Source of the DNA: Clostridiales bacterium
Lineage (GTDB): Bacteria; Bacillota; Clostridia; Christensenellales; Aristaeellaceae
DNA length: 33,082 bases
Direction of reading: 5' to 3'
NCBI GenBank assembly: GCA_015056415.1
Contig: SVGJ01000028.1
Span: 1 to 33,082, forward strand
Made by a program: the position numbers and the translations under genes. Below the pieces are notes generated by a model. It saw nothing but the letters and a program-made list of their open reading frames with translations. It had not been told where the DNA came from and made no database searches. Of this stretch, positions 14,608-22,780 are shown piece after piece (position 1 is the first letter of the stretch; every line of letters begins with the position of its first letter).

Positions 14608-14630
14608 CTCCTGCCGGGATATGGTATAAT
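14602..14630 (+). promoter_or_regulatory. Promoter of the metal ABC transporter operon
   Basis: TTACAA (14602-14607), 17 bases, TATAAT (14625-14630), followed by GAGGTGGAG before the ATG at 14664. I see no palindrome like a Zur or MntR box around it. Confidence 0.7.
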
Positions 14631-14663
14631 AAACCCGATAAAGTTTTTTTCGAGGTGGAGATC

Positions 14664-15404
14664 ATGCCGGAACATCATTGTTCCCTTTGTCATATAGGAC
14701 TGGAAGGGGTAGGTGTGCAGAGGGGCGGACAGACGCTCCTGCACGACGTATCCATGCATATCCACTGCGGCCAGCTGACAGCGCTGATCGGCCAGAACGG
14801 CGCGGGCAAGACCACGCTGATCCGGGCTCTGCTGGGGGAACTGCCCCACAGCGGCAGCATCCGCCATGTGGATGACCACGGGCGGGATATTCCTCACCTG
14901 CGCACGGGCTATGTGCCCCAGCATCTGCAGTTCGACAAGGAAATGCCTGTTACCGTGGAGGATTTCATGGCGGCGGCCTTCACCCGGCGGCCGGTGTGGA
15001 CGGGCGTGAGCAAAAAGACCCGCCAGGCCGTGACGGAGGCGCTTGCCACTGTGGAGGCTGCCGAGCTGGCTCAGCGGCCGCTGGGAAGGTGCTCCGGGGG
15101 CGAGCTGCAGCGTGTGCTGCTGGCCCTGGCGCTGCATCCCGCGCCGGATCTGCTGGTGCTGGATGAGCCCGTTTCCGGCGTGGATCAGAACGGGCTGAAG
15201 ATGTTCCTTGATACCGTTTTGCGCCTGAAGGAGACCCATCACATGGCCATCCTGCTGGTCAGCCACGACCTGCACCTGGTGCGGGAGTATGCCGACCATG
15301 TGGTGCTGCTGGAGAAGACCGTGCTGGCCCAGGGCGGCGCGGAGAGCGTGTTCCGAACCGAGCAGTTCGACGCGGTGTTCGGCCAGGGAAAGGAGGCGCG
15401 GTGA
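14664..15404 (+). CDS. Zinc/manganese-type ABC transporter ATP-binding protein (ZnuC-like)
   Basis: A 246-residue ABC ATPase of the metal-uptake group. Walker A is GQNGAGKTT, the signature region CSGGELQRVLLALAL and Walker B LLVLDEPVSGVD are typical of ZnuC/MntB-type ATPases, and the switch His is in LLVSHD. The first residues, MPEHHCSLCH, form a small Cys/His cluster before the ABC fold, a feature I recall in many clostridial relatives; it may bind metal. ATG 14664 is chosen over GTG 14655 because the GTG lies within the ribosome site GAGGTGGAG. The permease gene starts in its stop codon. No lipoprotein binding protein of the ZnuA type is in the operon. The metal is not determined. Confidence 0.85.
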   Translation: MPEHHCSLCHIGLEGVGVQRGGQTLLHDVSMHIHCGQLTALIGQNGAGKTTLIRALLGELPHSGSIRHVDDHGRDIPHLRTGYVPQHLQFDKEMPVTVEDFMAAAFTRRPVWTGVSKKTRQAVTEALATVEAAELAQRPLGRCSGGELQRVLLALALHPAPDLLVLDEPVSGVDQNGLKMFLDTVLRLKETHHMAILLVSHDLHLVREYADHVVLLEKTVLAQGGAESVFRTEQFDAVFGQGKEAR

Positions 15405-16246
15405 TGGACGTGATCTATGCCGTCATGGACGCTGTGCTTCCCCTGGAGGCGCTGCAGTTCTCCTTTATGAAAAACGCTTTCCTGGCGATCCTGTTGCTGA
15501 CGCCGTTGCTGGGCCTGCTGGGCACGATGGCGGTGAACAAGCAAATGGCCTTCTTCTCCGACGCGCTGGGCCACAGCGCGCTGACGGGCATCGGCCTGGG
15601 CATCGTGCTGGGGGTGAGCAGCGATCTTGTGAGCATGATCGTCTTCGGCGTGGTGTGGGCGATCCTCATCTGCCGCATCAAGCAGACCGGGGCCGCCTCG
15701 ACCGATACGGTCATCAGCGTGTTCTCCTCCACGTCCATCGCGGCGGGTCTATTGATCCTATCCCGGGGTGGCGGGTTTGCCAAGTATTCCTCGCTGCTTA
15801 TCGGCGATGTGCTGGCCGTCACGCCTGCCGATCTGCTCTGGCTGCTGATCGCCCTGATCGTGGGCGTAGCGCTGTGGATGCAGATGTACAACAGCCTGCT
15901 GCTCACCAGCGTGAATGAATCCCTGGCCCGAAGCCGGGGCGTGCGCACCCGCCTGACGGAATGCGCCTTTGTGGTGCTGGTGGCCGTGGCGGTGATGCTG
16001 GCCATCAAGTGGGTGGGCGTGATGCTCATCAACGCGCTGCTGATCCTTCCTGCCGCCGCGGGGCGCAACCTGGCCCGCAACAGCCGCCAGCACGCCCTGT
16101 GGAGCGTCCTCATCGCCCTTGGCAGCGGTGTGGCGGGCTTGCTCAGCGCCTACGCGTGGGATACCTCTGCCGGCGCGGCCATCGTGCTGTACGCGGCGGC
16201 GTTCTACGCCATATCGCTGGCCTGCCGCAGCCTGCTGAAGAGATAA
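15404..16246 (+). CDS. Zinc/manganese-type ABC transporter permease (ZnuB-like)
   Basis: A 280-residue ABC-3 family permease with about eight hydrophobic segments. FFSDALGHSALTGIGLGIVLG and the later VGVMLINALLILPAAAGRNLARN are the two most conserved stretches of the family; the second is the loop that contacts the ATPase. ATG at 15404 shares its A with the TGA stop of the ATPase gene (TGATG), with AAAGGAGG a few bases before. It forms the membrane pore of a metal importer together with the ATPase. The binding protein gene expected next is missing; the following gene is a sugar-type solute-binding protein of another family with its own promoter. Confidence 0.88.
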   Translation: MDVIYAVMDAVLPLEALQFSFMKNAFLAILLLTPLLGLLGTMAVNKQMAFFSDALGHSALTGIGLGIVLGVSSDLVSMIVFGVVWAILICRIKQTGAASTDTVISVFSSTSIAAGLLILSRGGGFAKYSSLLIGDVLAVTPADLLWLLIALIVGVALWMQMYNSLLLTSVNESLARSRGVRTRLTECAFVVLVAVAVMLAIKWVGVMLINALLILPAAAGRNLARNSRQHALWSVLIALGSGVAGLLSAYAWDTSAGAAIVLYAAAFYAISLACRSLLKR

Positions 16247-16249
16247 TAC

Positions 16250-16281
16250 TTGACATTATGCGACAAAAAGCGCATTATAAT
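16250..16281 (+). promoter_or_regulatory. Promoter before the solute-binding protein gene (unusual spacing)
   Basis: A perfect TTGACA (16250-16255) and a perfect TATAAT (16276-16281) are 20 bases apart, longer than normal. A CATTAT at 17 bases (16273-16278) is a weaker alternative -10. AAAGGGGGT follows before the ATG at 16302. The promoter begins just four bases after the permease stop. Confidence 0.5.
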
Positions 16282-16301
16282 AGGATAAAGGGGGTATATC
16301 C

Positions 16302-17708
16302 ATGAAGAAGACGCTGTGCCTGCTCCTGGCTTTGCTGATGCTGCCGCTGGGCGTGCTGGCTGAAACCGTGGAGCTCTCGCCCGAGGCGCCGCAGGTGCTG
16401 ACGCTGTGGCATTATTATAATGGCGCCCAGCAGCAGATATTCGACGAGCTGGTGTTGGAATTCAACGAAACCATCGGCCTGGAGAAGGGCATCGTGATCG
16501 CCCCTGTGAGCCAGGGCGGCGTGAACGACCTGGCCGATAAGCTGATGGATTCTGCCAACCGCAAGACCGGCGCCGCCAGGATGCCCGATATTTTCGCCGC
16601 CTATGCCGATACGGCCCATGCCATGAACCAGATGGATCTGGTGGCGGATATTTCCCGCTATATGACGGCGGAGGAAGAAGCCGAGTACATGGACGCCTAC
16701 ATTCAGGAGGGCCGGCTGGACGCCAGCGGCGCCCTGAAGGTGTTCCCCATCGCCAAATCCACCGAGATGATGCTCGTCAACAAGACCGAGTGGGACGCCT
16801 TTGCCGCGGCCACCGGCGCGCAGGTCTCGCTGCTTTCCACGTGGGAGGGCGTGGTGGAGGCCTCACGGATGTATTATGAATGGAGCGGCGGCAAGGCTTT
16901 CTTCGGCCGCGACGCCTTCGCCAACTATATCCTCATCGGCAGCCTGCAGCTGGGCGTTGAGATGTTCAGCGTGGAAGACGGCATCATGACCCTTAACCTG
17001 GATGAAGCTGTGATGCGCCGCCTGTGGGACAACTATGTAGTGCCCTATGTGAACGGCTGGTTCGGCGCCTATGGCCGCTATCGGTCCGATGACGTGAAGA
17101 CCGGTCAGCTGGTGGCCCTGGTGGGCTCCACCAGCGGCGCGCTGTATTTCCCCGCCGAGGTCACCCGCGACGACGGCAGCACCTATCCCATCGAGTGCAT
17201 GACCCTGCCCCTGCCCAATTTCCGGGATACGCAGCCCTGCGCTGTCCAGCAGGGCGCGGGCATGGTGGTGACCAAATCCACCCCGGAGCGGGAGTACGCC
17301 GCCACGGTGTTCCTCAAGTGGTTCACACAGACGGAAAACAACATCGTTTTCTCGCTGAACAGCGGCTATCTGCCGGTGAAAAAAGAAGCCAATCAGTCCG
17401 AACTGCTCCACGAGGTCATGGAGCAGCAGAATATGACCGGTCTGGTGCATGATATCATCGATATCGGCGTGCAGATCACCAGCTCCTATCGGCTGTATAC
17501 CAACAATGCCTTTGACAACGGCTATGAAGCCCGTCAGGTGGTGGATGCCAGCATGGCGCGGGAAGCCGAACGCGCGCTGGAGCAGCTGGGAATGCTGACA
17601 GAGGGCGGCATGGACCGCCAGGCGGCCCTGGAGCTGCTCACCGGCGACGAGGCCTTTGCCAGCTGGATGGAGAGCTTCCGCAAGGATATGATGACCGCGC
17701 TGAAATAA
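16302..17708 (+). CDS. Secreted extracellular solute-binding protein, family 1 type
   Basis: A 468-residue periplasmic-type binding protein. MKKTLCLLLALLMLPLGVLA is a type I signal peptide with likely cleavage after residue 20; there is no lipobox Cys, so unlike most Gram-positive binding proteins it would not be lipid-anchored. QVLTLWHYYNG, the DIFAAYADTAHAMNQMDLVADIS region and the later TVFLKWFTQTENNIVFSLNSGYLPVKK are typical of sugar- or oligosaccharide-binding family 1 proteins. No sugar ABC permeases are adjacent. The next gene, 31 bases on, is a membrane Cache-GGDEF-EAL protein, which suggests that this protein presents a ligand to that sensor rather than to a transporter. The ligand is unknown. 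Confidence 0.82.
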   Translation: MKKTLCLLLALLMLPLGVLAETVELSPEAPQVLTLWHYYNGAQQQIFDELVLEFNETIGLEKGIVIAPVSQGGVNDLADKLMDSANRKTGAARMPDIFAAYADTAHAMNQMDLVADISRYMTAEEEAEYMDAYIQEGRLDASGALKVFPIAKSTEMMLVNKTEWDAFAAATGAQVSLLSTWEGVVEASRMYYEWSGGKAFFGRDAFANYILIGSLQLGVEMFSVEDGIMTLNLDEAVMRRLWDNYVVPYVNGWFGAYGRYRSDDVKTGQLVALVGSTSGALYFPAEVTRDDGSTYPIECMTLPLPNFRDTQPCAVQQGAGMVVTKSTPEREYAATVFLKWFTQTENNIVFSLNSGYLPVKKEANQSELLHEVMEQQNMTGLVHDIIDIGVQITSSYRLYTNNAFDNGYEARQVVDASMAREAERALEQLGMLTEGGMDRQAALELLTGDEAFASWMESFRKDMMTALK

Positions 17709-17739
17709 GCCGATCACGCGGGGAAGGGAGGATACCGGG

Positions 17740-20724
17740 ATGGCAAACAAAAAGAAACGAAAAAGCTCGATCTTTATCCGTGTGTTGCTGCCGTTGATCG
17801 CCATCGTGGGTCTGACCATCGCCCTGCTGGTGGTTTCGCTGAACTTTGGCGGCGCCTTCCAGAACCTGCGTGTCAATGCGCTGGATATGCTGGAGGAGCG
17901 CACTCAGAGCCGCAGCCGGTCCCTGGAATACGATATGATCAACCGCTGGAGCAACCTGGAATCCACAGCGGATACCGTTCAGGGCATCATTCGGCGCAAG
18001 CTCCGCGCTGCGGGCGCGGAAGCCGAGGACATGAAGACCAACGCCGCCCTGAACGCCGAGATCATGCTGGAGGTGGCGCCCACGCTGGTGTCCCGGCTGC
18101 GGGCCGGCGGCACCACGGGTATTTTCGTGGTGCTCAACGGCATCGGCGTGGCCGGGCAGGAAAACACCTGGTCGGGCGTATACCTGCGCGACAGCGATCC
18201 CACCACCAACACCGCCGCCAACAGCGATATCCTGCTGGTGCGCGGCATGCCCCCGGTGAGCCGCGCGCTGGGCGTTTCCCTGGACAGCTACTGGGCGGCG
18301 TCCTGCGTGTTTGACGAGTATAACCGCGATGTGTTCTTCAAGCCCATGGAGGCCGCGCTGGAGGGAACCTCCGACGAGGCGATGCACTATGGCTACTGGT
18401 GTATGCCCTTCCAGCTCAACAAGAACAATCCCGTGACCGTTATGACTTACTCCATGCCTATCCTGGATCAGGACGGCGGCGTGCTGGGCGTGATCGGCGT
18501 GGACATGAGCGTCAGCCATCTCACCAGCCTGCTGACGGCGGACACGTTCTCCCGCGAGGCTCTGGGCAGCTATGTGCTGGGTATGCGTCAGGAGGATGGC
18601 AGCATCCGTGTGGCTTGCGCCGCGGGAACCAGCTACAAGCAGAATTTCCATGCCGAGGATTCGCTGCTCACCCTACAGACGGAGCCGGAAGACAATATCT
18701 TCTCCGTCACGGGCTCCCGCAGCGGCACGAATCTCTGCGCGGCGGTGATCCCGCTGGAACTGTATGATTCCAATACCGCCTTTGAGGGCGATCAGTGGGT
18801 GCTGGTGGGCATGCAGCCCGCCGAATCGCTGATGGCGTTCTCCAGGCAATTCCAGAGGACGGCGATCATCGCCGTGGTGGCGGCTCTTCTGGGCAGCGTG
18901 TTGGTGGCCGCCATTGCCAGCAGCAACATGGTCCGGCCCATTACCCGCCTGGTGCGCCAGGTGAGGGAGGCGGAGCCCGGCAGCGAGATCTCGCTGCGCG
19001 AGACGAACATCGCCGAGATCGACGCCCTGGCCGGCGCTATCGAGACCATGAACCACAACGCCCTGGAGGAATCCGCGCGCTTTGCCACTATCATGCAGAT
19101 GACGGGTATGCGCGTGGGCGTGTTCGAATTGAAAAAGAACGACGATACGGTCTTCTGCTCGCCGGGCTTCTTTGAGCTGCTGGATTGCGCCGGGATCCCC
19201 CACACCAACGACCGGATCAGCCGCGAAGCCTTCCGCCAGCTGATGTTCGACCGCTTCACCGATGAGGTGGACGAGAACATCTGGCGCTTCCAGACGAAGG
19301 GTCAGACGCTGTATCTGAGCTACCGCCAGGTGGAGCACGACGAGTTCATTGTGGGTACGCTGCTGGATGTGACCGAGGAGATCGAGACCCGCATGGAGCT
19401 GGAGCGCGCCCGCGATATCGATGCGCTGACAGGCATCCTCAACCGCCGCGCCTTCGCCCGCATGACGCAGGATCTCTTCGGCCGCCGCAGGGATACGCTG
19501 AAGACGGCTGCGCTGGTCATGGTGGACCTGGATAACCTGAAGTTCCTCAACAGCACCTATGGTCACGATACCGGCGATAATTTCATCCGTGCCTTCGCTC
19601 ATGCCCTGGGCGTCTTCGAAAAGGAGAACCAGAGCATCGTGGCCCGCCGCTCCGGCGACGAGTTCTATATGCTGCTCTACGGCTACGAAAGCCGCGGCGA
19701 GCTGGAGGAGCACATCCATCAGGCCTGGCAGCAGGTGAGCACCCAGGGCGTCGTTCTGCCCGACGGCAGCTTCTACCGCTTCCGCGCTTCCGGCGGCATG
19801 GCCTGGTATCCCGAGGACGCGTCCACCCTTTCCAAGCTGCTGCACTATGCCGATTTTGCCATGTACAAGGTCAAGCAGGACGCCAAGGGCAACCTGCAGG
19901 AGTTCGACAGCGCGCTGTTCAATGAGGAGTCCTACCTGATCGACGCCCGCGCCGCCCTTGACCGCATGATCGATAATCAGCTGCTGCACTTTGCCTACCA
20001 GCCCATCGTTTCGGTGGAAACGGGCGACCTGTGGGGATATGAATTGCTGATGCGGCCCGACGTGCCTGAGCTCAAGAGCGCCGGCGCCGTGCTCCGTCTG
20101 GCCAAGGAGCAGGGTAAGCTGCATCACATCGAGCGGCTGACCTGGTTCTGCGGCCTGGAATCCGTCAGGCTGATGACCGAGCGCGGACTGATGGGCAAGG
20201 ATATGAAGCTGTTCATCAATTCCATCGCCAGCCAGAAGATGGACCTGGTGGAGCGCCAGCACGTCATCGACTGCTATACCGACCTGCTGCCCCAGGTGGT
20301 GCTGGAGGTCACCGAGGCCGAGGACAACAACATGGACTACACCCGCCGGAAGATGAAATTCATCCGCGACAACGGCGGCGAGGTGGCCATCGACGACTAC
20401 GGCACCGGCTACAACAGCGAGCTGGCGCTGGTGGACATCCCCTGCGAGTATGTGAAGGTGGATGCTTCCTTCGTCCGCGATGTGCACAAGGACGCCAATA
20501 AGCAGGCGCTGGTGAAAAACCTGATGAGCTACGCCAAGACCCGCGGCATTGCCGTGCTGGCCGAGGGCGTGGAGACCCGCGACGAGATGGAGACCCTGAT
20601 CTCCTTCGGCGTGGATTATCTGCAGGGCTTCTACCTGGGTATGCCCCGTGAAAAGCCCCAGCAGGTGCTGCCGGGCATCCGTATGGAGATCCGCAACATG
20701 GTTTGGAAAATGCAGAATTCGTAA
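17740..20724 (+). CDS. Membrane Cache-HAMP-GGDEF-EAL cyclic-di-GMP enzyme
   Basis: A 994-residue sensor. TM1 is at about 11-34, a dCache-like extracellular domain at about 40-365 (GVIGVDMSVSHL marks a Cache end), TM2 at about 374-396, a HAMP-like linker, a PAS-like stretch (445-550), GGDEF (556-722) and EAL (735-980). The cyclase motif is SGDEF (638-642), a variant compatible with activity; no RxxD inhibitory site is found at the usual place. The phosphodiesterase has E768 (YELLMRP), N827, E856 (LEVTE), D885-D886 (IDDYG), K906, E942 (AEGVET) and Q962, so it looks complete. It probably turns an outside signal, perhaps through the upstream binding protein, into a cyclic-di-GMP change at the inner membrane face. 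Confidence 0.88.
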   Translation: MANKKKRKSSIFIRVLLPLIAIVGLTIALLVVSLNFGGAFQNLRVNALDMLEERTQSRSRSLEYDMINRWSNLESTADTVQGIIRRKLRAAGAEAEDMKTNAALNAEIMLEVAPTLVSRLRAGGTTGIFVVLNGIGVAGQENTWSGVYLRDSDPTTNTAANSDILLVRGMPPVSRALGVSLDSYWAASCVFDEYNRDVFFKPMEAALEGTSDEAMHYGYWCMPFQLNKNNPVTVMTYSMPILDQDGGVLGVIGVDMSVSHLTSLLTADTFSREALGSYVLGMRQEDGSIRVACAAGTSYKQNFHAEDSLLTLQTEPEDNIFSVTGSRSGTNLCAAVIPLELYDSNTAFEGDQWVLVGMQPAESLMAFSRQFQRTAIIAVVAALLGSVLVAAIASSNMVRPITRLVRQVREAEPGSEISLRETNIAEIDALAGAIETMNHNALEESARFATIMQMTGMRVGVFELKKNDDTVFCSPGFFELLDCAGIPHTNDRISREAFRQLMFDRFTDEVDENIWRFQTKGQTLYLSYRQVEHDEFIVGTLLDVTEEIETRMELERARDIDALTGILNRRAFARMTQDLFGRRRDTLKTAALVMVDLDNLKFLNSTYGHDTGDNFIRAFAHALGVFEKENQSIVARRSGDEFYMLLYGYESRGELEEHIHQAWQQVSTQGVVLPDGSFYRFRASGGMAWYPEDASTLSKLLHYADFAMYKVKQDAKGNLQEFDSALFNEESYLIDARAALDRMIDNQLLHFAYQPIVSVETGDLWGYELLMRPDVPELKSAGAVLRLAKEQGKLHHIERLTWFCGLESVRLMTERGLMGKDMKLFINSIASQKMDLVERQHVIDCYTDLLPQVVLEVTEAEDNNMDYTRRKMKFIRDNGGEVAIDDYGTGYNSELALVDIPCEYVKVDASFVRDVHKDANKQALVKNLMSYAKTRGIAVLAEGVETRDEMETLISFGVDYLQGFYLGMPREKPQQVLPGIRMEIRNMVWKMQNS

Positions 20725-20740
20725 CGGGAGGATTCCCGTT
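20723..20740 (+). terminator. Small hairpin at the GGDEF-EAL stop codon
   Basis: AACGGGA and TCCCGTT form a perfect 7-base stem around GGAT, including the end of the stop codon. No T-run follows, so it is at most a weak terminator. Confidence 0.35.
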
Positions 20741-20753
20741 CAGCCATATTGAT

Positions 20754-20783
20754 GTAGGGACGGGGGAATACCCCTGCCCCTAC
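20754..20783. repeat. Intergenic palindrome before the glycosyltransferase-like gene
   Basis: GTAGGG and CCCTAC ends enclose CGGGG and CCCC with small mismatches and an AATA turn, giving a long imperfect hairpin. GC-rich palindromes of this GTAGGG...CCCTAC look are common between genes in gut Firmicutes, in my recollection. Confidence 0.45.
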
Positions 20784-20826
20784 TATCCTTTCTGAGAAAC
20801 CTTTGTTTAGGAGGCGGAAGACCGCC

Positions 20827-22320
20827 ATGGATCGTATTTTGCTTTTGATGTCCGCGGGCGCCTATCACCAGGCGGACGCGGCCCTGCGCTCCGCCAGGGA
20901 AAATGCCGCCAAGCCGGCGCGCCTTTCCTACGGCCTGTCCCTGCAGGTCGAGCCGGACGGCGCGGCGCACGCAGCCATGCGGGCCCTGGGCTCGGCGCAA
21001 TTTCTGTGCCCCGGCGGCTCCAGCTGGGCGGACGTGGAGGCCCTGTGGCAGGGCGAGGGATATGTTCTGCTGGCGCATCCGGCCATGACCTTTACGAAAA
21101 ACTGGGATGTGCGGCTGCTGCAGGCGTTGCGCCAGTCCCACAAGGGCAGCCTGTTCAGCGCGGTGCTCACCGGTTATCTGCCCCGCCGGCAGGACCCTGT
21201 GGACGCTGTTTGTCCGGTGGCTGCGGAAAGCTTTGACGCCGCGGGACGGCTGTGCTTCCAGCGGGGCACCCCCCTGCGATACGCTACCGCGCCGCAGCGC
21301 AGCGCCTTTCTGCATCCCGATTTCTGCTTTGCCCCGGCGGCCTTTTTCCGTGAGATGCGCCAGGAGAGCGGCCCGCTGTTTCTTTCGGCCTTCCGGCGCA
21401 AGTGGGAGATCTACACCCTGCATCGCCCGCTGATCCACATCAGCGACGATATGACCATCGAGCCCTGTGAGATCATCCCGGAGGAGATGGACGCCACGGC
21501 CCTGAGCCGATTCGAGAAGCGCTTCGGCCTGCGCTTCGCCACCCGGCAGCTGACGGCCATGGCCCGCCAGGGCGTGTTCACCGCCGACCTGACCTTCCCC
21601 ACCCGCGTGCCCTATGCCGTCCGCGCCCAGGAGACCCTGCGGGAGCTGCTCCACCGGGGTGGCGGCGTGTCGCCGCTTTGCGTTACGGCGTACCTTTCCA
21701 TGCCTGTGGAAGGGCCGAACATGAACGAACAGTATCTGTGCTGGTTCGGCTATCTTTCCCGGCTGAAGAATCTTTCCCTCCTGTGCTACGGCGATGGGGA
21801 GACCACCCGCCGCATCATGCCCATGCACCCCAATGTGCTGGAGTTCAAGCGCCGCTACGGTCTGCCGGTGGAGGGGGAGATCCAGCCGGACGAGACTATG
21901 AACTACATCAAGCTGTCCAAACCCTTCATCCTGGCCCGCAGCCGCGAGAAATTCCTCAACCACAGCCATTATGTGTGGATCGATTTCGGCTATCTGCGGT
22001 ATCCTGTGTATGAGCGCGCAGCCATTGACTGGTCGAACATCTGCCGGGATAAGATCATGCTCAGCCTGGTGGAGGGCGTGCCGGATCTGTCCATGCTGGT
22101 GGTGCCTGACGCCATGCTGCTGACCCTGTGCCGTGAGATCGCCGCTCTGTGCGAGGGCGAGCTGAACAATCGCGGTCACCTGCCCATGGAAACGGAACTG
22201 TGGCTGATGCTCATCAGGGAGCACCGTGAGTGGTTCGATCTTATCGACCTGCCCGGCAACCGGGAGCTGCTGACCCTGGCCATGATGAACCGCGAGGAGG
22301 AAGCTCATGTCTACAGCTAA
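20827..22320 (+). CDS. Two-domain glycosyltransferase-like protein (GT60-like plus HtrL/YibB-like)
   Basis: A 497-residue soluble protein with two likely sugar-transfer domains. In the N-terminal ~200 residues, LRSARENAAKPARLSYGLSLQ and LWQGEGYVLLAHPAMTFTKNWD follow the layout of GT60-type GlcNAc-transferases (PF11397), but the metal-binding D-x-H is replaced by H-P-A, so this half may be inactive. The C-terminal half has NEQYLCWFGYLSRL and HYVWIDFGYLRYP, which match the bacterial HtrL/YibB family (PF09612), whose exact reaction is not well known. ATG 20827 is chosen; GGAAG lies six bases before and AGGAGG twelve. The thioesterase gene overlaps the end by 14 bases. The family calls are from memory of the motifs. 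Confidence 0.6.
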   Translation: MDRILLLMSAGAYHQADAALRSARENAAKPARLSYGLSLQVEPDGAAHAAMRALGSAQFLCPGGSSWADVEALWQGEGYVLLAHPAMTFTKNWDVRLLQALRQSHKGSLFSAVLTGYLPRRQDPVDAVCPVAAESFDAAGRLCFQRGTPLRYATAPQRSAFLHPDFCFAPAAFFREMRQESGPLFLSAFRRKWEIYTLHRPLIHISDDMTIEPCEIIPEEMDATALSRFEKRFGLRFATRQLTAMARQGVFTADLTFPTRVPYAVRAQETLRELLHRGGGVSPLCVTAYLSMPVEGPNMNEQYLCWFGYLSRLKNLSLLCYGDGETTRRIMPMHPNVLEFKRRYGLPVEGEIQPDETMNYIKLSKPFILARSREKFLNHSHYVWIDFGYLRYPVYERAAIDWSNICRDKIMLSLVEGVPDLSMLVVPDAMLLTLCREIAALCEGELNNRGHLPMETELWLMLIREHREWFDLIDLPGNRELLTLAMMNREEEAHVYS

Positions 22321-22780
22321 AACCGTTGCGGAAAGCCGCACCACCCATGTGGAGATCCTCATGCCCGGCGACCTGAACGGCTACAGCCGTCTTTTCGGTG
22401 GCAAGCTGATGGAGTGGATCGACGTGGTGGCCGGCGTGGTGGCCCGCCGCCATGCCGGGAGAGAGGTCACCACCGCCTCGGTGGACAATCTGGAATTCCA
22501 GGCTCCGGCCTATGTGAACGACACCATCGTGCTGGAAGGGCGCATCACCTGCGTGGGGCGCACCAGCATGGAGGTGCGGGTGGACACCTTTGTGGAGGAA
22601 TTGGGCGGCACGCGCCATCAGGTGAACCGGGCGTATCTGGTCATGGTGGCGCTGGACCGCAACCAGAAGCCTGCCCCGGTGCCTGAATTGATCCTCGAGA
22701 CCGAAGAAGACCATGCTGAATGGGACGCTGGCCTGCGCCGCCGCGAGCTGCGCAGGACGCGTCAGAAGGAGAATTACTGA
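22307..22780 (+). CDS. Hotdog-fold acyl-CoA thioesterase (YciA-like)
   Basis: A 157-residue hotdog-fold protein. NGYSRLFGGKLMEWIDVVAGVVARRHA contains the G-G-x-x-x-x-W-I-D helix start, and TTASVDNLEFQAPAYVNDTI the second strand region, both typical of cytoplasmic acyl-CoA thioesterases of the YciA/Acot type. It would release free acid and CoA from acyl-CoAs. The last ~30 residues are charged and probably disordered. The start lies 14 bases inside the previous gene and the stop shares one base with the metF start, so the three genes are translationally linked, though no common pathway is obvious. Confidence 0.87.
   Translation: MSTAKTVAESRTTHVEILMPGDLNGYSRLFGGKLMEWIDVVAGVVARRHAGREVTTASVDNLEFQAPAYVNDTIVLEGRITCVGRTSMEVRVDTFVEELGGTRHQVNRAYLVMVALDRNQKPAPVPELILETEEDHAEWDAGLRRRELRRTRQKENY

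Noticed and set aside
14585-14663. Zur or MntR box before the metal ABC operon
   Set aside because: I looked for the usual AT-rich inverted repeats and found none of good quality.
16838-16850. CCACGTGG as a possible parS site
   Set aside because: It shares only the CACGTG centre with parS and lies in coding sequence of the binding protein.
19652-19666. SGDEF read as a dead cyclase motif
   Set aside because: Serine in the first position is known in active cyclases and the other GGDEF-domain residues look intact, so inactivity should not be assumed.
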